From Calocera cornea HHB12733 (lineage: Eukaryota; Basidiomycota; Dacrymycetes; Dacrymycetales; Dacrymycetaceae): a DNA stretch of 64,000 bases. Below the pieces are notes generated by a model. The model was not told the DNA's origin. It saw only the letters and a list, made by a program, of their open reading frames with translations, and ran no database searches. The stretch is from assembly GCA_001632435.1 (NCBI GenBank), contig KV423992.1, positions 58,404 to 122,403 on the forward strand, in the 5' to 3' direction. The position numbers were made by a program, and so were the translations under genes. Below, in pieces: positions 12,401 to 23,679 of this stretch. Position 1 is the first letter of the stretch; every line of letters starts with the position of its first letter.

Positions 12401-13703
12401 GAAACCGTCACCGAGCAGAACGAGGAAGAACCCGCGGTGCAGACTATGCGAAACCTTGGGAAACGTGACAAGGGCAGTGCGGAGACCAACGAACTATCAG
12501 ACGGTGCAGACGGCGGACATGGTCATAGCGCCGGTGACACTACCAGCGGTCCTACCCCGGACGTGAGTATTTGTCACGACCCATTCGAGTATGTGCTGAC
12601 ACACTCAAAGGAGCTTGCAAGCTTGTTCGAACCCCTTTTGGAACAGCAGAAGCATCTACACCTCCAGCAAACTGACACAATTCGCTATCTCAACGAGCTG
12701 AATCCCTGGCTCCAGAAGCTTGCGCTCACTGCGGAAAAGGGCGACGAGCTGCCATCTGATATTCAACGCATTGCCAAAGCCTTGGGAATCGAGAGACCGA
12801 AAGAGGAGGAAGGCGACGAGGCTTCCCAAGAGGGACCGTCTGTCCTGGCACAAATAGTGGAGAAGCTGGACGGTATACGGACGATCGTTGAGGCGAATCA
12901 ACAGTCTCGAGAAGGTATGTACCAATCCATGTTCCAGTGGACGTTCACTGACGAATCCTTTAGCGATGGATGCCGTGCTGCAAACCCTCGCAGATCAGCG
13001 TCAGGAACAGGAGAAACTGTTGCGCACAGTGGCATCAGACCTTTCCAATGAGATTCGTGGGGAGCGGTTGCGCTTTGTGGATGCCATGAAGGAAGCAACA
13101 ACACTAAATGTACAGGGTACGCACTGCATTTGTCCTCCCTGGGCTTGCGCTAACCGTCGTGCAGTCCACCTGGAGGAGTTTAAGAAGCAGCTAAATCATG
13201 AAGTTCTGCGCATGACCCAGGATGTCGGCCATTTACGCGATGAGAAGATGAAACTAGAGCAGGCCATCGCTGAGCTCTTTGCCATCAAGGCAAAACATGG
13301 AGAGCACGTAAGTTGTCCATTCCTTTCGTCCCAGCTTCTGCTCAATCATTGATACCAGTTGTACCATATACAGCAGGCGACGCAGCAAGCCCAGCAAACA
13401 AACCAGCAGGCACAGGCTAGACAGGCTCACAAGCCCATGCCTCCAGCGCCTGCCCAGCAGTACCTGCACCCGCAGCAAGTGCCGGGAATGATGTACAACC
13501 TTCCCGGCCATTATATATCAGCTCCATCGCAACAGCAACCTCAGCAGCCGAGATACCCTGGACCACCAGCGGCTGGTCGCCTTCAAATGCCCGCTCCCCT
13601 AGGGGCACAGCAACCTCCCCGGCAAGGCACTCAAGCAAGTCGACCTTTGCCTGCGGCGGGTGGCAGACCGGCTGCTGCCAGCGGGCCTCGCTCAGCAAGA
13701 TAG
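9435..13703 (+). CDS. large PH-like domain protein with disordered middle and coiled-coil C-terminus
   Basis: Exons 9435-10208, 10278-10591, 10654-12562, 12611-12914, 12964-13116, 13165-13307 and 13359-13703 join in frame to 1313 residues. The N-terminus is Gln/Pro-rich with two polyQ runs and a Lys/Glu tract. Residues about 260-365 form a PH-like module (GYVYYLTAERQWIRRHVSLE ... FELEFEGGNRIELFALES ... SSWVSVFWDAVL). About 600 Ser/Pro/Thr-rich residues follow, then predicted coiled-coil helices (ELRTDI, LLEQQKHLHLQQ, EEFKKQLNHEVLRMTQDV) and a Gln/Pro-rich tail. The intron at 12563-12610 is 48 nt and open in frame, so retention would be tolerated. I do not recognise a named orthologue; a membrane- or cytoskeleton-associated scaffold is a guess. 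Confidence 0.8.
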
Positions 13704-14087
13704 ACATCATTGATATTGATAAGTTACCTTTACCATCTTAATTCCTGGATATTGGACTTTCTTGGGACAATAACTCTGCACCATGTACTAATAGTGACTA
13801 CATAAGCACATACGACGATGACGGACGTCAACGACGTCGGGTCAATAATGGACTGACTAACTAGGGATATAAACATTTTGACCTCTTTGCTTCCTGACGT
13901 AATGCTAGGGCCCAGCTGCCATATTGAACGGCGCGTCACGAAACGCGTCTTCCCGTAACAGTCACCGCTGTCGATGCATCCATTCATCTATCCTGCTTAC
14001 TTTCTTCTTGATCATATTGCCTCCTAACTTCTTGCATATCATCATCTCCTCCTTAGGATACCCCATCTTCATTCAGGCGGTAGCGAG
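13704..14087. other. intergenic, nothing recognised
   Basis: AT-richer stretch of about 380 bp holding the 3' end of the PH-like gene and the promoter of MUS81. No coding exon or repeat is apparent. Confidence 0.4.
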
Positions 14088-16542
14088 ATGTCCCTCAACG
14101 CGCTATTGGCAGCGCACCTACTCGAGCTCCGCGACAAGCATGAAGCCGGCAGCAATCGTTACAAAACCTTCAATAAAGCGTACAACGGTGTGCGTGGATA
14201 CGAGCAGGACATTCACAGAGTCCAGGAGGCAATCCATGTCCCTGGGATCGGAACAACGATTTTGCGGGCGCTTACGACGCGCTTGGAGAAGGGGAGCGGT
14301 GCGAGGACGGGTGGTGGGTTACCCTTGAACGCCTGTGCTACCTTGGCCGCTGAGTGAGCATTCTTAGCCATGCCTGGCCCATCAGGTCCCATACCCAGGT
14401 CATATGTACCTGAGGAAGCTCTGATTGGCAATCCGTTCTTCGACCCCTCGATGCTCAATATCGCTGGCGTCGACGTACCAGCTCCGGTGTCATCGCGAGG
14501 TCGCGCACGAGGCCGGCCGCGTGGCTCCAGTACCACGTCGCGAGCGGCAGGGCCGGGGAGAGCCAAACGTACACGAGCAGATGCCGGAGAGGATGACGAT
14601 GTGATGGAAGGATCGCCTCCAAAGAAGTGGTCGCCTGGAAAGGCTCGTCAGGAAGCTGGGCGGGTGCCGACGGCCGAGTCGGATGCGTGGGCTGTTCCAA
14701 CAGCGTCGTCTGCGCCAATCGTGCCGTCCCCTTTCGTTGCGTCGGCCGAAGCTCGCTTCTGGTACCTAGGTACGGTGACATCGAACGTATACAGCAGCCA
14801 CCTGACCTCGCATGTAGATACCTCCAACACTCGGGTACCCCATTATGCCGAAGCCGAGATCCACGTCCACGCTCCTTTCATCATGCGGAAGGTCGAACTC
14901 CCCATATCGCCTTCCGTGCCTGGACCTCCACCCTCACCATTCAAACTTATCTTCTTGGAGGGACAGCCGCTCTGGACGAAAGCCCATTCTATAGTCGCTT
15001 GGGTCGAAGAGGAGCGGCTTCTGGAGAAAAGCTGGGAACGCTGTCTTGGATTTCAAGACATGGTGCATGCTCCACCACGAATCGACCCTCGAGCAACTTT
15101 GTTTTCCGCTCCTTCTCAATCTAAACCTGCGGCGAAATCCGCGCCTCCAAAGGATGACCTTGCGTCCCTGCTTGCTCAAGAAGCGCGTAACAAGATCAAG
15201 ACTCTAGATCCATCCCGGACTGGTTTGTCGAGGACAGAGGCAGCCCCTCGTCCCTTCGGTCGAACACCCTCGTCGGATGGGCCAGAATTTCTCTCCGATC
15301 CCATCGACGTGAAGCGCTCCGCTGGTGATGCAGCTGCCCGCAGACAGCAAGCCGCTCAGGCAGCGACGGCTCGTGCCGAACCCCCACTTGCACAAGCGGC
15401 AGGCAAAGACAGGGTGCCTTCACGAACCACTTCTGCACCGTTGCCCAAGGCATCAGCATCCGTCCCGACGTCTATACCGCCCCGGACAGCTTCTGCTCCA
15501 TTCTTCCCTACTCCGAGAGTGAGCATAGGAAACCCATCTTTTCCAGTCTTTTCGCCCATAATCATCCCCGCTGACACCTACGACATCGTGCTGGTCCTTG
15601 ACAACCGAGAGGTCGGCCGGTATGGCAACCGCACTGCCATCAGGGATGGGCTTGAGAAGCTAGGGGTAGCTGTTGAGCAGGAATCCCTGGCTGTCGGCGA
15701 CACAGTTTGGATCGCTCGCTCTCGACGGACTGGAACGACGTGTGTCCTGAACTGGATCGTGGAGAGAAAGCGTCTCGACGACCTCTGCGCAAGCGTCAAG
15801 GATGGCAGGTTCCAGGATCAAAAGGTGCTCATGATTCTCTGGATCTTCCTTGTCTGCTAACCCAATGTGCCAGTTTCGCTTATCGCAGTCTGGTCTCACG
15901 CATGTTTTCTACGTTGTTGAACACTTCGCGGCAAAGAAATTCATGGAGAGTAATCCGCTGCTGATTAACACCGCTCTATCACGCACGCAGGTCGTCGACG
16001 AGTTTCAAGTGAAGGAAACCAAAAGCCAACAGGAGACCATCGAATTCTTGGCTAGCATGCACCTGGCCATCCAAACCATTCTGGCTGGGAAATCTGTATA
16101 CGTGCTCCCATCAAGTGTCATCTCAAGACCGACATACATGGCTTTCCAGGCACATCTACGACAGTCGGAACCAGAAGTTGAGTATGTACCCAGCTGGTCC
16201 GACTTCCAAAGTCTAAATGGGAAGAACGCAACTCGTACCGTCGGAGAAACTTGGGCACGAATGCTATTATGCATCAAAGGCATGAGCGCCGAACGCGCCA
16301 GCTGGCTCCTGGAACACTTCGGGACTTCCAGAGAGATGTGGGAGGCTTATCGGAAGGCCGAGAACGTTGAAGCGGTCGCTTCACAGCAGGCAAGTGAGGT
16401 ACCTACCGGTAAAAAGGGAAAGAAACAGACCAGTGGGCCCAAGACCATGTTGGTGGAGCTTGGAGGTGACGGCCGTCGAAAAGTAACGAATGCCCTGAGC
16501 GAGAAGGTTCATGAAGTGATGATGGATCGAACATATCAGTGA
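14088..16542 (+). CDS. MUS81: crossover junction endonuclease MUS81
   Basis: Exons 14088-14353, 14399-14769, 14818-15824 and 15874-16542 join in frame to 770 residues. The N-terminal helix-hairpin-helix has VPGIGTTILRAL. The ERCC4/XPF nuclease domain has LVLDNREVG, GDTVWIAR and the hallmark VERKRLDDL, followed by HVFYVVE and the C-terminal HhH2 (ETWARMLLCIKGMSAERASWLLEHF). MUS81 pairs with an EME1/MMS4 partner in the nucleus and cuts branched DNA such as stalled forks and D-loops. Between the first HhH and the nuclease the sequence is long and low in complexity, and I cannot find the winged-helix motif usually placed there. The first 3' junction (45-nt intron) is inferred from a stop codon it removes. 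Confidence 0.9.
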
Positions 16543-16679
16543 CGATTTTCCTGGCGGCTTCACATTTTCCTTCCAACGCTTCTCTTGTGCTTGCTGTTCC
16601 CATTGTTTGGAGCATGAAACGATATCATCGCATAATAATACCATCTTTGTTCATTGTCGATCAACTGACGGCTTCTGGG

Positions 16680-17500
16680 CTTCGTAACGAGTCCTCCCTC
16701 CCGGGAAACCGGGTGTTTCCGGCCGCCAGCTTCCTCATCAGGAATACAGTAACTTCCGGGTTACCGGCATTGCTCATTGCTGGCTAGGGCATCTTGATTT
16801 GCTAACTTGCCTTGGCTCGTGGGGCCAAATTTGGGCGGCATGACGTGCCCAGTAGCATAAGCCTGTGCGCTCCTGCATCAGAGCGCCCTGTTGACCGCGC
16901 AGGGGATTCCGCTTCCCGTCGAAAACGACTGCTCCCGCCAAATGCTTTGCTTCCGCTGTACGGATGGGTTTATCTCCGCTTGAAGAATTGCCTCCGTGGA
17001 ATGCTTTCTCTCAGTGTCTTAAATTGCTTCTGCGCAATTATTTGCTTCCGGGTAGCATCTTTACTTCCGCTGCATATTTGCATCCGAAAAGGCATTGCGT
17101 CCGCTTTCTGGTTTGCTTCCGCGGTTATGTTTGCTTTCGTTCCATGGGTTTGCTTCCGTCATTCACCTTGCTTCCGAGGTTGCTTCCGCAATCCACTCCG
17201 CTCCCGTCCTGTGAGGTTGCTTCCGCTACCTATTCTGTTTCCGCTCTCACTTTACAGCCGTTGCTCACGTTGCTTCCGTCCCATATGCTTGCTTGCGTTG
17301 TCAAGCACCCAGCCCGGAAGTCAATCCGGAAGCAAATGTAGTGACGGAAGTAAACCTCTTGGGGACGTGACCATTATAGCGGAATTCTTTGACAGGTGCG
17401 GAGGTAAATTGTATACCGCAAGTAAACATTCTTCCGGAAGAATCGCAGTGGAGGCAAACATCCGAAACGGGCCCCTTGCTTCGCGGGGTGTTTTGGGTCG
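16680..17500. repeat. fold-back repeat A built on degenerate TTTGCTTCCG units
   Basis: From about 16930 to 17310 the plus strand carries some 18 degenerate copies of TTTGCTTCCG(C) (variants TTGCCTCCG, TTACTTCCG, TTGCATCCG) spaced roughly 18-30 bp apart. From about 17310 to 17480 the same unit runs in the opposite orientation (CGGAAGCAAA, GGAAGTAAA, GGAGGCAAA). The two arms could form a long imperfect hairpin. Open frames across it, the longest about 279 codons on the plus strand, look like artefacts of the repeat. Outer ends are not defined by eye. Confidence 0.65.
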
Positions 17501-17584
17501 ACAGGCCGGATGCACTGAATCACCTCGTTGCAGAGGTAGATGGCATTCAGTAATATATCCCTCGTCCATGGTCAATGAGTCTAG

Positions 17585-18817
17585 CTATTGCCCGGAGCAG
17601 GAGCGAACGGTGACCTCTCCCTCAGCGGGTCGTCCAGTTGCTGCGGGCTGACCTTTTCCCACAACCAGCTCTAGGCCTCGGCTGTGGCATGATTGCGCCA
17701 ACCTCGCCAACCTTGCCTTACCATCATCTGTGTCTGTCTCCCACGACTCCCACCTCACGGTGAAGACAAATTCGATCCGCTCAGTCACGACTGAGATCGT
17801 TTCCAAGAATCGCCGGACCACGTCTGGACCCACCCCCGGCATAACGTCCCAGGCCTTCCAACGTCGAAGTCTTGGGGGCGGGTGTACAAGAGCAGCCGCG
17901 CTGAATGCAGGTGCTCTCAAGGTGGTGCGCAGGGACCGAAGTGCCGTGAATTCGCGGAGCACGGGCTGAAATGCTCGAGTTGGAGTTCCGACGGGGCGAG
18001 GCTTGAATGTCCCTGCAAGACGCAAGGATCGAAGTGTCTTCCTTAAGCATTTCAATGCGTCAACGATCCCGGCTTGTGTGAGCGTGTCCGCGTAGCTGAG
18101 GTCGACATGCCGCAGCATCTTCTGGTTGCAGAAGATATTATACAGGTCCTCGTTCGTGATGCTCACACTTTCCAAGGTGAGCGAGGTCAGCCGATCCCAT
18201 CGAGGTATCGGTTCTGACGCGACCGACGAATGCAGAATGGGTCCAAGCCGTAGAGCCTGGATATGAGGGAGTGCTTCGCGTATGCGATGCAGATGGGCCA
18301 TGTTGAATATGATATCCAGGTCAACCTCTCCGCTCTTCTGTGCAGGGAAGAAGGTGCGGACCCATTCGAGCTTCTCCAGTCGAGGCAGCTGAGACATGCT
18401 GGCCAATGCCGTCTCGAAGTCTGCGTCATCCATGCCGATGGGGGATTGGATGGATAAGCATTGCGCGCGAGGTGCGAGGGGTATACAGTCCGACATCACT
18501 TGCATCGTCGATGCTTTGGTGAGGTTGTCCCAAACCCAATCGGCTGGTTCGAAGATCAGAGTACGGACGGCTGGACCGGCATGCTTGAGTCCACCAGTCA
18601 CAACTGCCGCCCAAGTTGTACAGTCGTTCGGCACCCGGATGGTATGGTGGAGTTGCCTAAGCGCAGGCTCGCTCCAGGCCCTGCATACGAGAGCTGCCGA
18701 GAGCAAAGCAGCGGTGTCCGGGATTTGCAGTCCGTGTCGACGGCGAGGCGGCTCGATTAGACCGAATATGTGCTCCCATAGCTCTGGCGGAACTCGACTC
18801 CTGGCGGGTGCCGGCAT
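17585..18817 (-). CDS. F-box protein, leucine-rich-repeat-like
   Basis: A single exon of 410 residues. An F-box lies at the N-terminus (RVPPELWEHIFGLI ... AALLSAALVCRAWSEPAL), followed by loosely repeated leucine-rich segments (LTSLTLESVSITNEDLYNI, LRHVDLSYADTL, LRSLRLAGTF). This is the standard architecture of the very large mushroom F-box family. Such proteins bind SKP1 and present a target to an SCF ubiquitin ligase. The target is unknown. The ATG at 18817 is the first in frame; the frame is open a little further upstream without an ATG. Confidence 0.85.
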   Translation of the reverse strand: MPAPARSRVPPELWEHIFGLIEPPRRRHGLQIPDTAALLSAALVCRAWSEPALRQLHHTIRVPNDCTTWAAVVTGGLKHAGPAVRTLIFEPADWVWDNLTKASTMQVMSDCIPLAPRAQCLSIQSPIGMDDADFETALASMSQLPRLEKLEWVRTFFPAQKSGEVDLDIIFNMAHLHRIREALPHIQALRLGPILHSSVASEPIPRWDRLTSLTLESVSITNEDLYNIFCNQKMLRHVDLSYADTLTQAGIVDALKCLRKTLRSLRLAGTFKPRPVGTPTRAFQPVLREFTALRSLRTTLRAPAFSAAALVHPPPRLRRWKAWDVMPGVGPDVVRRFLETISVVTERIEFVFTVRWESWETDTDDGKARLARLAQSCHSRGLELVVGKGQPAATGRPAEGEVTVRSCSGQ

Positions 18818-19504
18818 GTCGCGCGAACTGTTATATGATGTAGCATCATCCTCCAAATGTGTTTGTACCGTGTAACAATGCTTCGCACCTGTCTGTGTCA
18901 GAAACGTTCTGAGAAGAGCTAATACTCATCACTTTCGACGAGCTCTGTCCGAAGTGCAATGGTTGGAGGGTAGGTGGGAGGGTTGGAATTGACTCAAGCG
19001 AGAGCCTTTATATGCCTCCACCGTACGTGTCCACCTTGTGCAATCAATGCGACTGGCACATTGCCACGATCAAGAAAACGAAGGGACAAGGAAGAAGCTG
19101 GAGTGTCGGGAAAGAGACCACGGGACGAGAAGCCGGTCTTGGCCCCGTGCCACCCCCTGAGAATGTGATCCCGCTTTGAATGCTGCCCGACCGCCGTATG
19201 GGAGCCGCCATCCCGCTCGGAGCTAAAGTGGCTTTCCGTGGTGAACAAACACCTCAAGACGGTTGAAAGACGAGCTTCAACCGTGTTCTTTCCCAAGCTC
19301 AGGGGCGGAAACAGACCACAGTTAGGGAAGCACGCACACGATCAGCACCTGGACAACCGCGGATCACGAACGCGTGCCCGAAACTCGGCTCTGCACCCTG
19401 ACGTAATCTCGAGAGTACGCAGCAGCGTTTACTGCGGGAACCAGCTGCGAGGCGACATTTGCCAGGTGCCAGCTGTTCTGCACAGACGCCATCCGTTTAC
19501 CATC
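18818..19504. promoter_or_regulatory. divergent upstream region
   Basis: About 690 bp separates the divergent F-box gene and the small Cys-rich gene. No RNA gene or repeat was found. It presumably contains both promoters; no convincing TATA box was identified. Confidence 0.35.
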
Positions 19505-19860
19505 ATGTCCGACGACCTCGGAGCGATATGCGCTACCCTGTGTGCTGCCCTCTGCAGCGCGATCTTGCAAGATTGCACAACCTATCGTGCGTGATCTACA
19601 AAGGCTGATTGGCATCGGATCAAAGGCTAACGCCTGATGAAGGCCACGCTTGTACCGAGTCACTCTGCTCATGCTGCATGTTTGACGGATCATCCGAGTC
19701 ATTTGACAATCGGGCCCGGAGACCCGAAGACCGCGCTCCCCTTTTGGATCCAGGGTTGCAGCAGCTCGATGCAGATGTCGTTTCACAACAGCCAGCGCCC
19801 AAACCCCCCATCACGAACGCTGCAGTGACGACGATATCTGAGGACACCGCGCGGATATAG
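19505..19860 (+). CDS. small cysteine-rich protein, hypothetical
   Basis: Two exons, 19505-19586 and 19643-19860, join through an intron with GTGCGT donor, GCTAAC branch site and AAG acceptor to give 99 residues. The N-terminal third is Cys-rich and hydrophobic (AICATLCAALCSAILQDC), the middle is CTESLCSCCMF, and the rest is polar (RRPEDRAPLLD, then a Pro/Gln-rich tail). The start of the protein is not a classical cleavable signal, so membrane association through the Cys-rich helix, perhaps palmitoylated, is more likely. I have seen this Cys-rich-head and polar-tail layout in other mushroom genomes without a function. The gene is missed if each exon is judged alone. Confidence 0.6.
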
Positions 19861-20089
19861 CGCATCCTACATTGGGTAAAAGGCACATGTATCCACCGCC
19901 CCAGTACGGTGTGGTGTTGGATGGCAGTGTGACAATGAACCAAATCATACGCATACCGACCTGAGATATACGCACTGTATTATCTATCTATGCCTGCGGT
20001 AGGATACACAGGCTTGGACGAAGTCCATCACGGAGAGGAGGGATGAGGTTCAGTACAGCATCATCTCGTGTAACACTAGCGTTGTACAA

Positions 20090-22809
20090 CTAGTTCTTCT
20101 GGCCAATCTTCTTCTTGTACGCCTCATTCATCTCCTTTTGAATGTTAGGTAGTACGGGCATATGATTCTTGTACTCCATCGAGAATTCACCTGCGGCATT
20201 GTCAGCACAGACGACGACAACCAGAAAGGAGCTCAGTTCACCTTTGCCTTGCGTCAAGCCACGTAGTTGACTGGAATAGCCGAACATGTCGTTCAAGGGG
20301 ATCTCGCATTGTACAGTGAACTCATCTTCCCGAATGTCGGTGTCTACGATCAACGCCTTACGCTGGTTCAGTGCTCCAATGACAGTTCCCTGGAACTCGA
20401 TCGGGGCGACGACATCGACTGTCATCACAGGTTCCAGGATAACAGCGTTTGCCTTCGCGAATGCTTCTCTGAAGGCACCAAGCGCAGTAAGCTTGAAAGC
20501 CAATTCGGACGAATCGACATCGTGGTGGGCACCATCCTGGAGCACGAAACGAACGCCAGTTACTGGGGCACCGGCTAGCGTGCCCCTTTCCATGGCCTCA
20601 AGGAAGCCCTTCTCGATCGCGGGAATATACTGTTCAGGTATAGTACCCCCGCGAACTTTATCCACGAATTCCCGGTCTATGCCGGTATCTTTGTCGATTT
20701 CACAAGGCTCCATGTAGCCAATGACTCGACCATATTGACCCGCACCGCCGGTCTGCTTCTTATGAACGTAGTTGAAGGTAGCCTACACCACCAATCATAA
20801 GCAGGGGGGGACAAATGAGAGCCAAACTGCGCACCCGTTGTGTGATAGTTTCACGGTAGGCCACGCGCGGCTTTCCGGTAATGCAAGGCGTGTTGTACTC
20901 GCGCTTCATTCTTTCGACGTAGATCTCCAGATGCAGCTCGCCCATGCCCGAGATAATAGTCTCCTTGGATTCTTCATCCATGTGTACCCGGAACGTTGGA
21001 TCTTCCCTCTGGAAACGCTGCAGCGCGCGACCGAAGTTGGCGGTCTCCTGGCCTTGTGGTTTGATGGACAGAGATACCACTGGCTCCGGCACGTACATAG
21101 ATGTCTGTTTAACATGTAAGCGAAACGTAAGAGGGGAAGATTGGCATGTGGTACCATAGAATACCGGGTGGTTCCATCTGTGAATGTGTCTCCAGACGCA
21201 CAGTCCACACCGAATATGGCGCAGATTTCACCGGGACCGATCTCCTCAATATCCTGCGCATATCCATCAGCAAGACTCAACCCACCCAGAGCAGAGGAGA
21301 CGCACTTCCATGTCATTGCTGTGCATGCGCACTAGCCTGAACACCTTGACCCTCTTGTCGTTTCGAACGTTCCAGATGAATTGCCCTTTCTTCAAGGTAC
21401 CCTGGTACATACGTATGTAGGTGAGTTGGCCGTATCGACCTTCCTCAAGCTTGAACGCCAGAGCAACCATGGGCGCCTTGGCCGCTGGGACCAGAGGTAC
21501 CATGTTGGCACCGGAACCTTCGCTGGGGCGCGAGTTATCAATGGCCTTGGATGGTGCCTCGCTGGGATTTGGCAGGTACTCGCAGACACCGTCCAGCAGC
21601 GGCTGGATACCGGTGTTCTTGATAGCCGAGCCAACGAAGACAGGAGTGAACTTGCAAGCAATGGTTGCGCGGCGGATAGCGGTGACCAGCGTAGGTATGT
21701 CGATTTCTGCCTCAGACAGGAATAGGTCGGCTAGTTCGTCATCAACCTCAGCCACCTGCTCGATGAGCTCTCGTCGCTTTTCCTGAGCGAGCTCAACCAA
21801 GTCGGCAGGAATGGTGTCTGACTCGACAACCTCAGTGCTGCACATATGTCAATCGTGGAGCAGACTTTTGAAAGTCTAATAGCGCACCCTTTGGGTCCCT
21901 GATTGTAGATTGCCTTCATACGGACAAGATCGACGACGCCCTTGAATTCGTCTTCCATACCGATCGGGATCTGGACGGCGGCAGCCGGCAGTCGGAGCTT
22001 GTGTCTGATCTGGTTGATGATACGGACAGGGTTTGCGCCAGCCCTGGGCACCCATCAAACATCTAGCATCAGAAAGAGGGCCAAGACATACCGATCCATT
22101 TTGTTGACGAAGGAGATACGCGGAACGTTGTAGCGCTTCATCTGCCGGTCGACGGTGATTGTCTGACTTTGGACACCAGCAACAGCACACAACACGAGGA
22201 TTGCTCCATCAAGTACTCGCAATGCCCGCTCAACTTCAATTGTAAAGTCGACGTGGCCTGCATGCTGGTCAGCAGGAGTACGGTCAGGCCAAACTGGGCG
22301 GACGGACCAGGGGTATCAATGATATTAATAGAGTAGCTCTTCTTCTCTCCACCAGTCGCCGGAGTAGCATCCCAATCGCAGTACGTTGCTGCAGACTGAA
22401 TCGTGATCCCCTTTTCTCGCTCCAGCTCCATGGAGTCCATCTTCGCGCCAACCTGGTCCCTTCCCCGAACCTCATGGATCTCTCGTATGCGCCCAGTGTA
22501 GAACAGCACGCGTTCCGTCAGAGTTGTCTTGCCCGAGTCAATGTGTGCGGAGACGCCGATATTCCGCTGTCGAACTAGCCTCCTAATATCGTCGGGGAGA
22601 AGCGGGGGAAGCTCCGGCTCTGGGGATAATTCCGCCTCTTCTACAGGAGCGCCTTTGGTAGCGGTCGCCGCCGAAGCATGCCGAGCTTGAGGTAGCGCGA
22701 ATAAACGGTGTCGCGTTGAAAGGAACGTCGCGAGGTTGGAGGAGGAGGGGCGGAGGGGTCGAGCGGTTCGGATGGCATTGCTCGCACATGAGCAAGCCGG
22801 GAGGATCAT
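20090..22809 (-). CDS. MEF1: mitochondrial elongation factor G (mtEF-G1)
   Basis: An intact multi-exon gene. The N-terminal ~50 residues are Arg/Ser/Ala-rich (a mitochondrial presequence), followed by the GTPase domain: G1 [10 protein letters not shown]2 REKGITI, G3 IDTPG with HVDF after an intron, and G4 NKMD. Domains II to V follow ([90 protein letters not shown]). It drives GTP-dependent translocation on the mitochondrial ribosome. GAGQYG and the domain IV tip match MEF1 rather than the recycling factor MEF2. Introns fall after IDTPG, after NKMDR, and at about seven further positions. Confidence 0.95.
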
Positions 22810-22925
22810 GGTGGGAGGTGGAAGGAGAAGTGGACTGAGCCCGACTGAGCCCGACGTCCTCGATGTGCAAAGGCTGTCGAGCGAGGGTGAACTCAGGGTT
22901 CAGCGCTAGATTTTTTGGCTAGCCG

Positions 22926-22981
22926 GCTCGACGAGGCACGCTACGCCACTTGCGCTCGACGAGGCACGCTACGCCACTTGC
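22926..22981. repeat. perfect 28-bp tandem duplication
   Basis: Two identical copies, 22926-22953 and 22954-22981, each beginning GCTCGACGAGGCACG, lie just upstream of the MEF1 start region. Identity is complete, so the duplication is recent or conserved. Confidence 0.9.
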
Positions 22982-23163
22982 ATGCAGCACACCGTACCGC
23001 TCCTCATATACTTGGGCCTCCTTACTGGGCTCGGGTACTCCCTCCACCGTAAAGTCAGGTCATTATTCCGACTTGTAACCAAGCTACACCGCCCGAAGAA
23101 GCTATTGCTTTCCTTTTCATTTCCATTACCTTTCTTCAGACATCGGGGGAGACGCAAGCAGTA

Positions 23164-23540
23164 GACTTTCGCTTTCCATCATGTTTCCCCAGCAACTAGT
23201 GGTGCGGATGTTTTCAGAGGTGTATTTCCACGATCTTTCCATACCCTCCTTCGGAGCGGAAGCAGAGATGGAATCACTAGACTTTTCGTTTCCATGGTGT
23301 TTCCTTAGTGACTACAGGTACGGATGCATTAAGAGGTCTATTTCCATTAGCTTTCCCTAGCCCCCTTCAAAGCGGACGGAGAAACGGAAGCATTGGATTT
23401 TCCATTCCATGATTTCTCCCTGGTGGCTATTGGTGCGGATGCATTCAAAATTCTATTTCCATTAGCTTTCCGTAGCCCCTTCCCGAGCGGAAGCAGACAC
23501 GGACGCCGTGGGGTTACCATTTCCATTGCGTTACTAATGA
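23164..23540. repeat. 116-bp tandem repeat, three copies plus partials
   Basis: Units begin at 23164, 23280 and 23396, exactly 116 bp apart, with a partial fourth at about 23512 and a diverged partial copy before 23164. Each unit carries a TTTCC-rich start, a GGTGCGGATGCATT-like middle and an AGCGGAAGCAGA-like end. Copies differ at roughly a fifth of positions. The GGAAGCAGA words resemble the core of the fold-back repeats. Confidence 0.8.
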
Positions 23541-23679
23541 CAAGCAGAGAGGCTTCACCATGAACTCCGGGGGGAATGACGGATCAGAGAGAGCGATATG
23601 GGGCGCTCGGGAGTGCTATTGATGTTACAGACCCCGAGTAATAGCGTTCTCAATTGCGTTGGGCCGAACTAGTCACTGC

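Noticed and set aside
16812..17651. 279-codon plus-strand frame
   Set aside because: It runs through the TTTGCTTCCG repeat, whose periodic unit avoids stops; amino-acid content reflects the repeat and has no domain.
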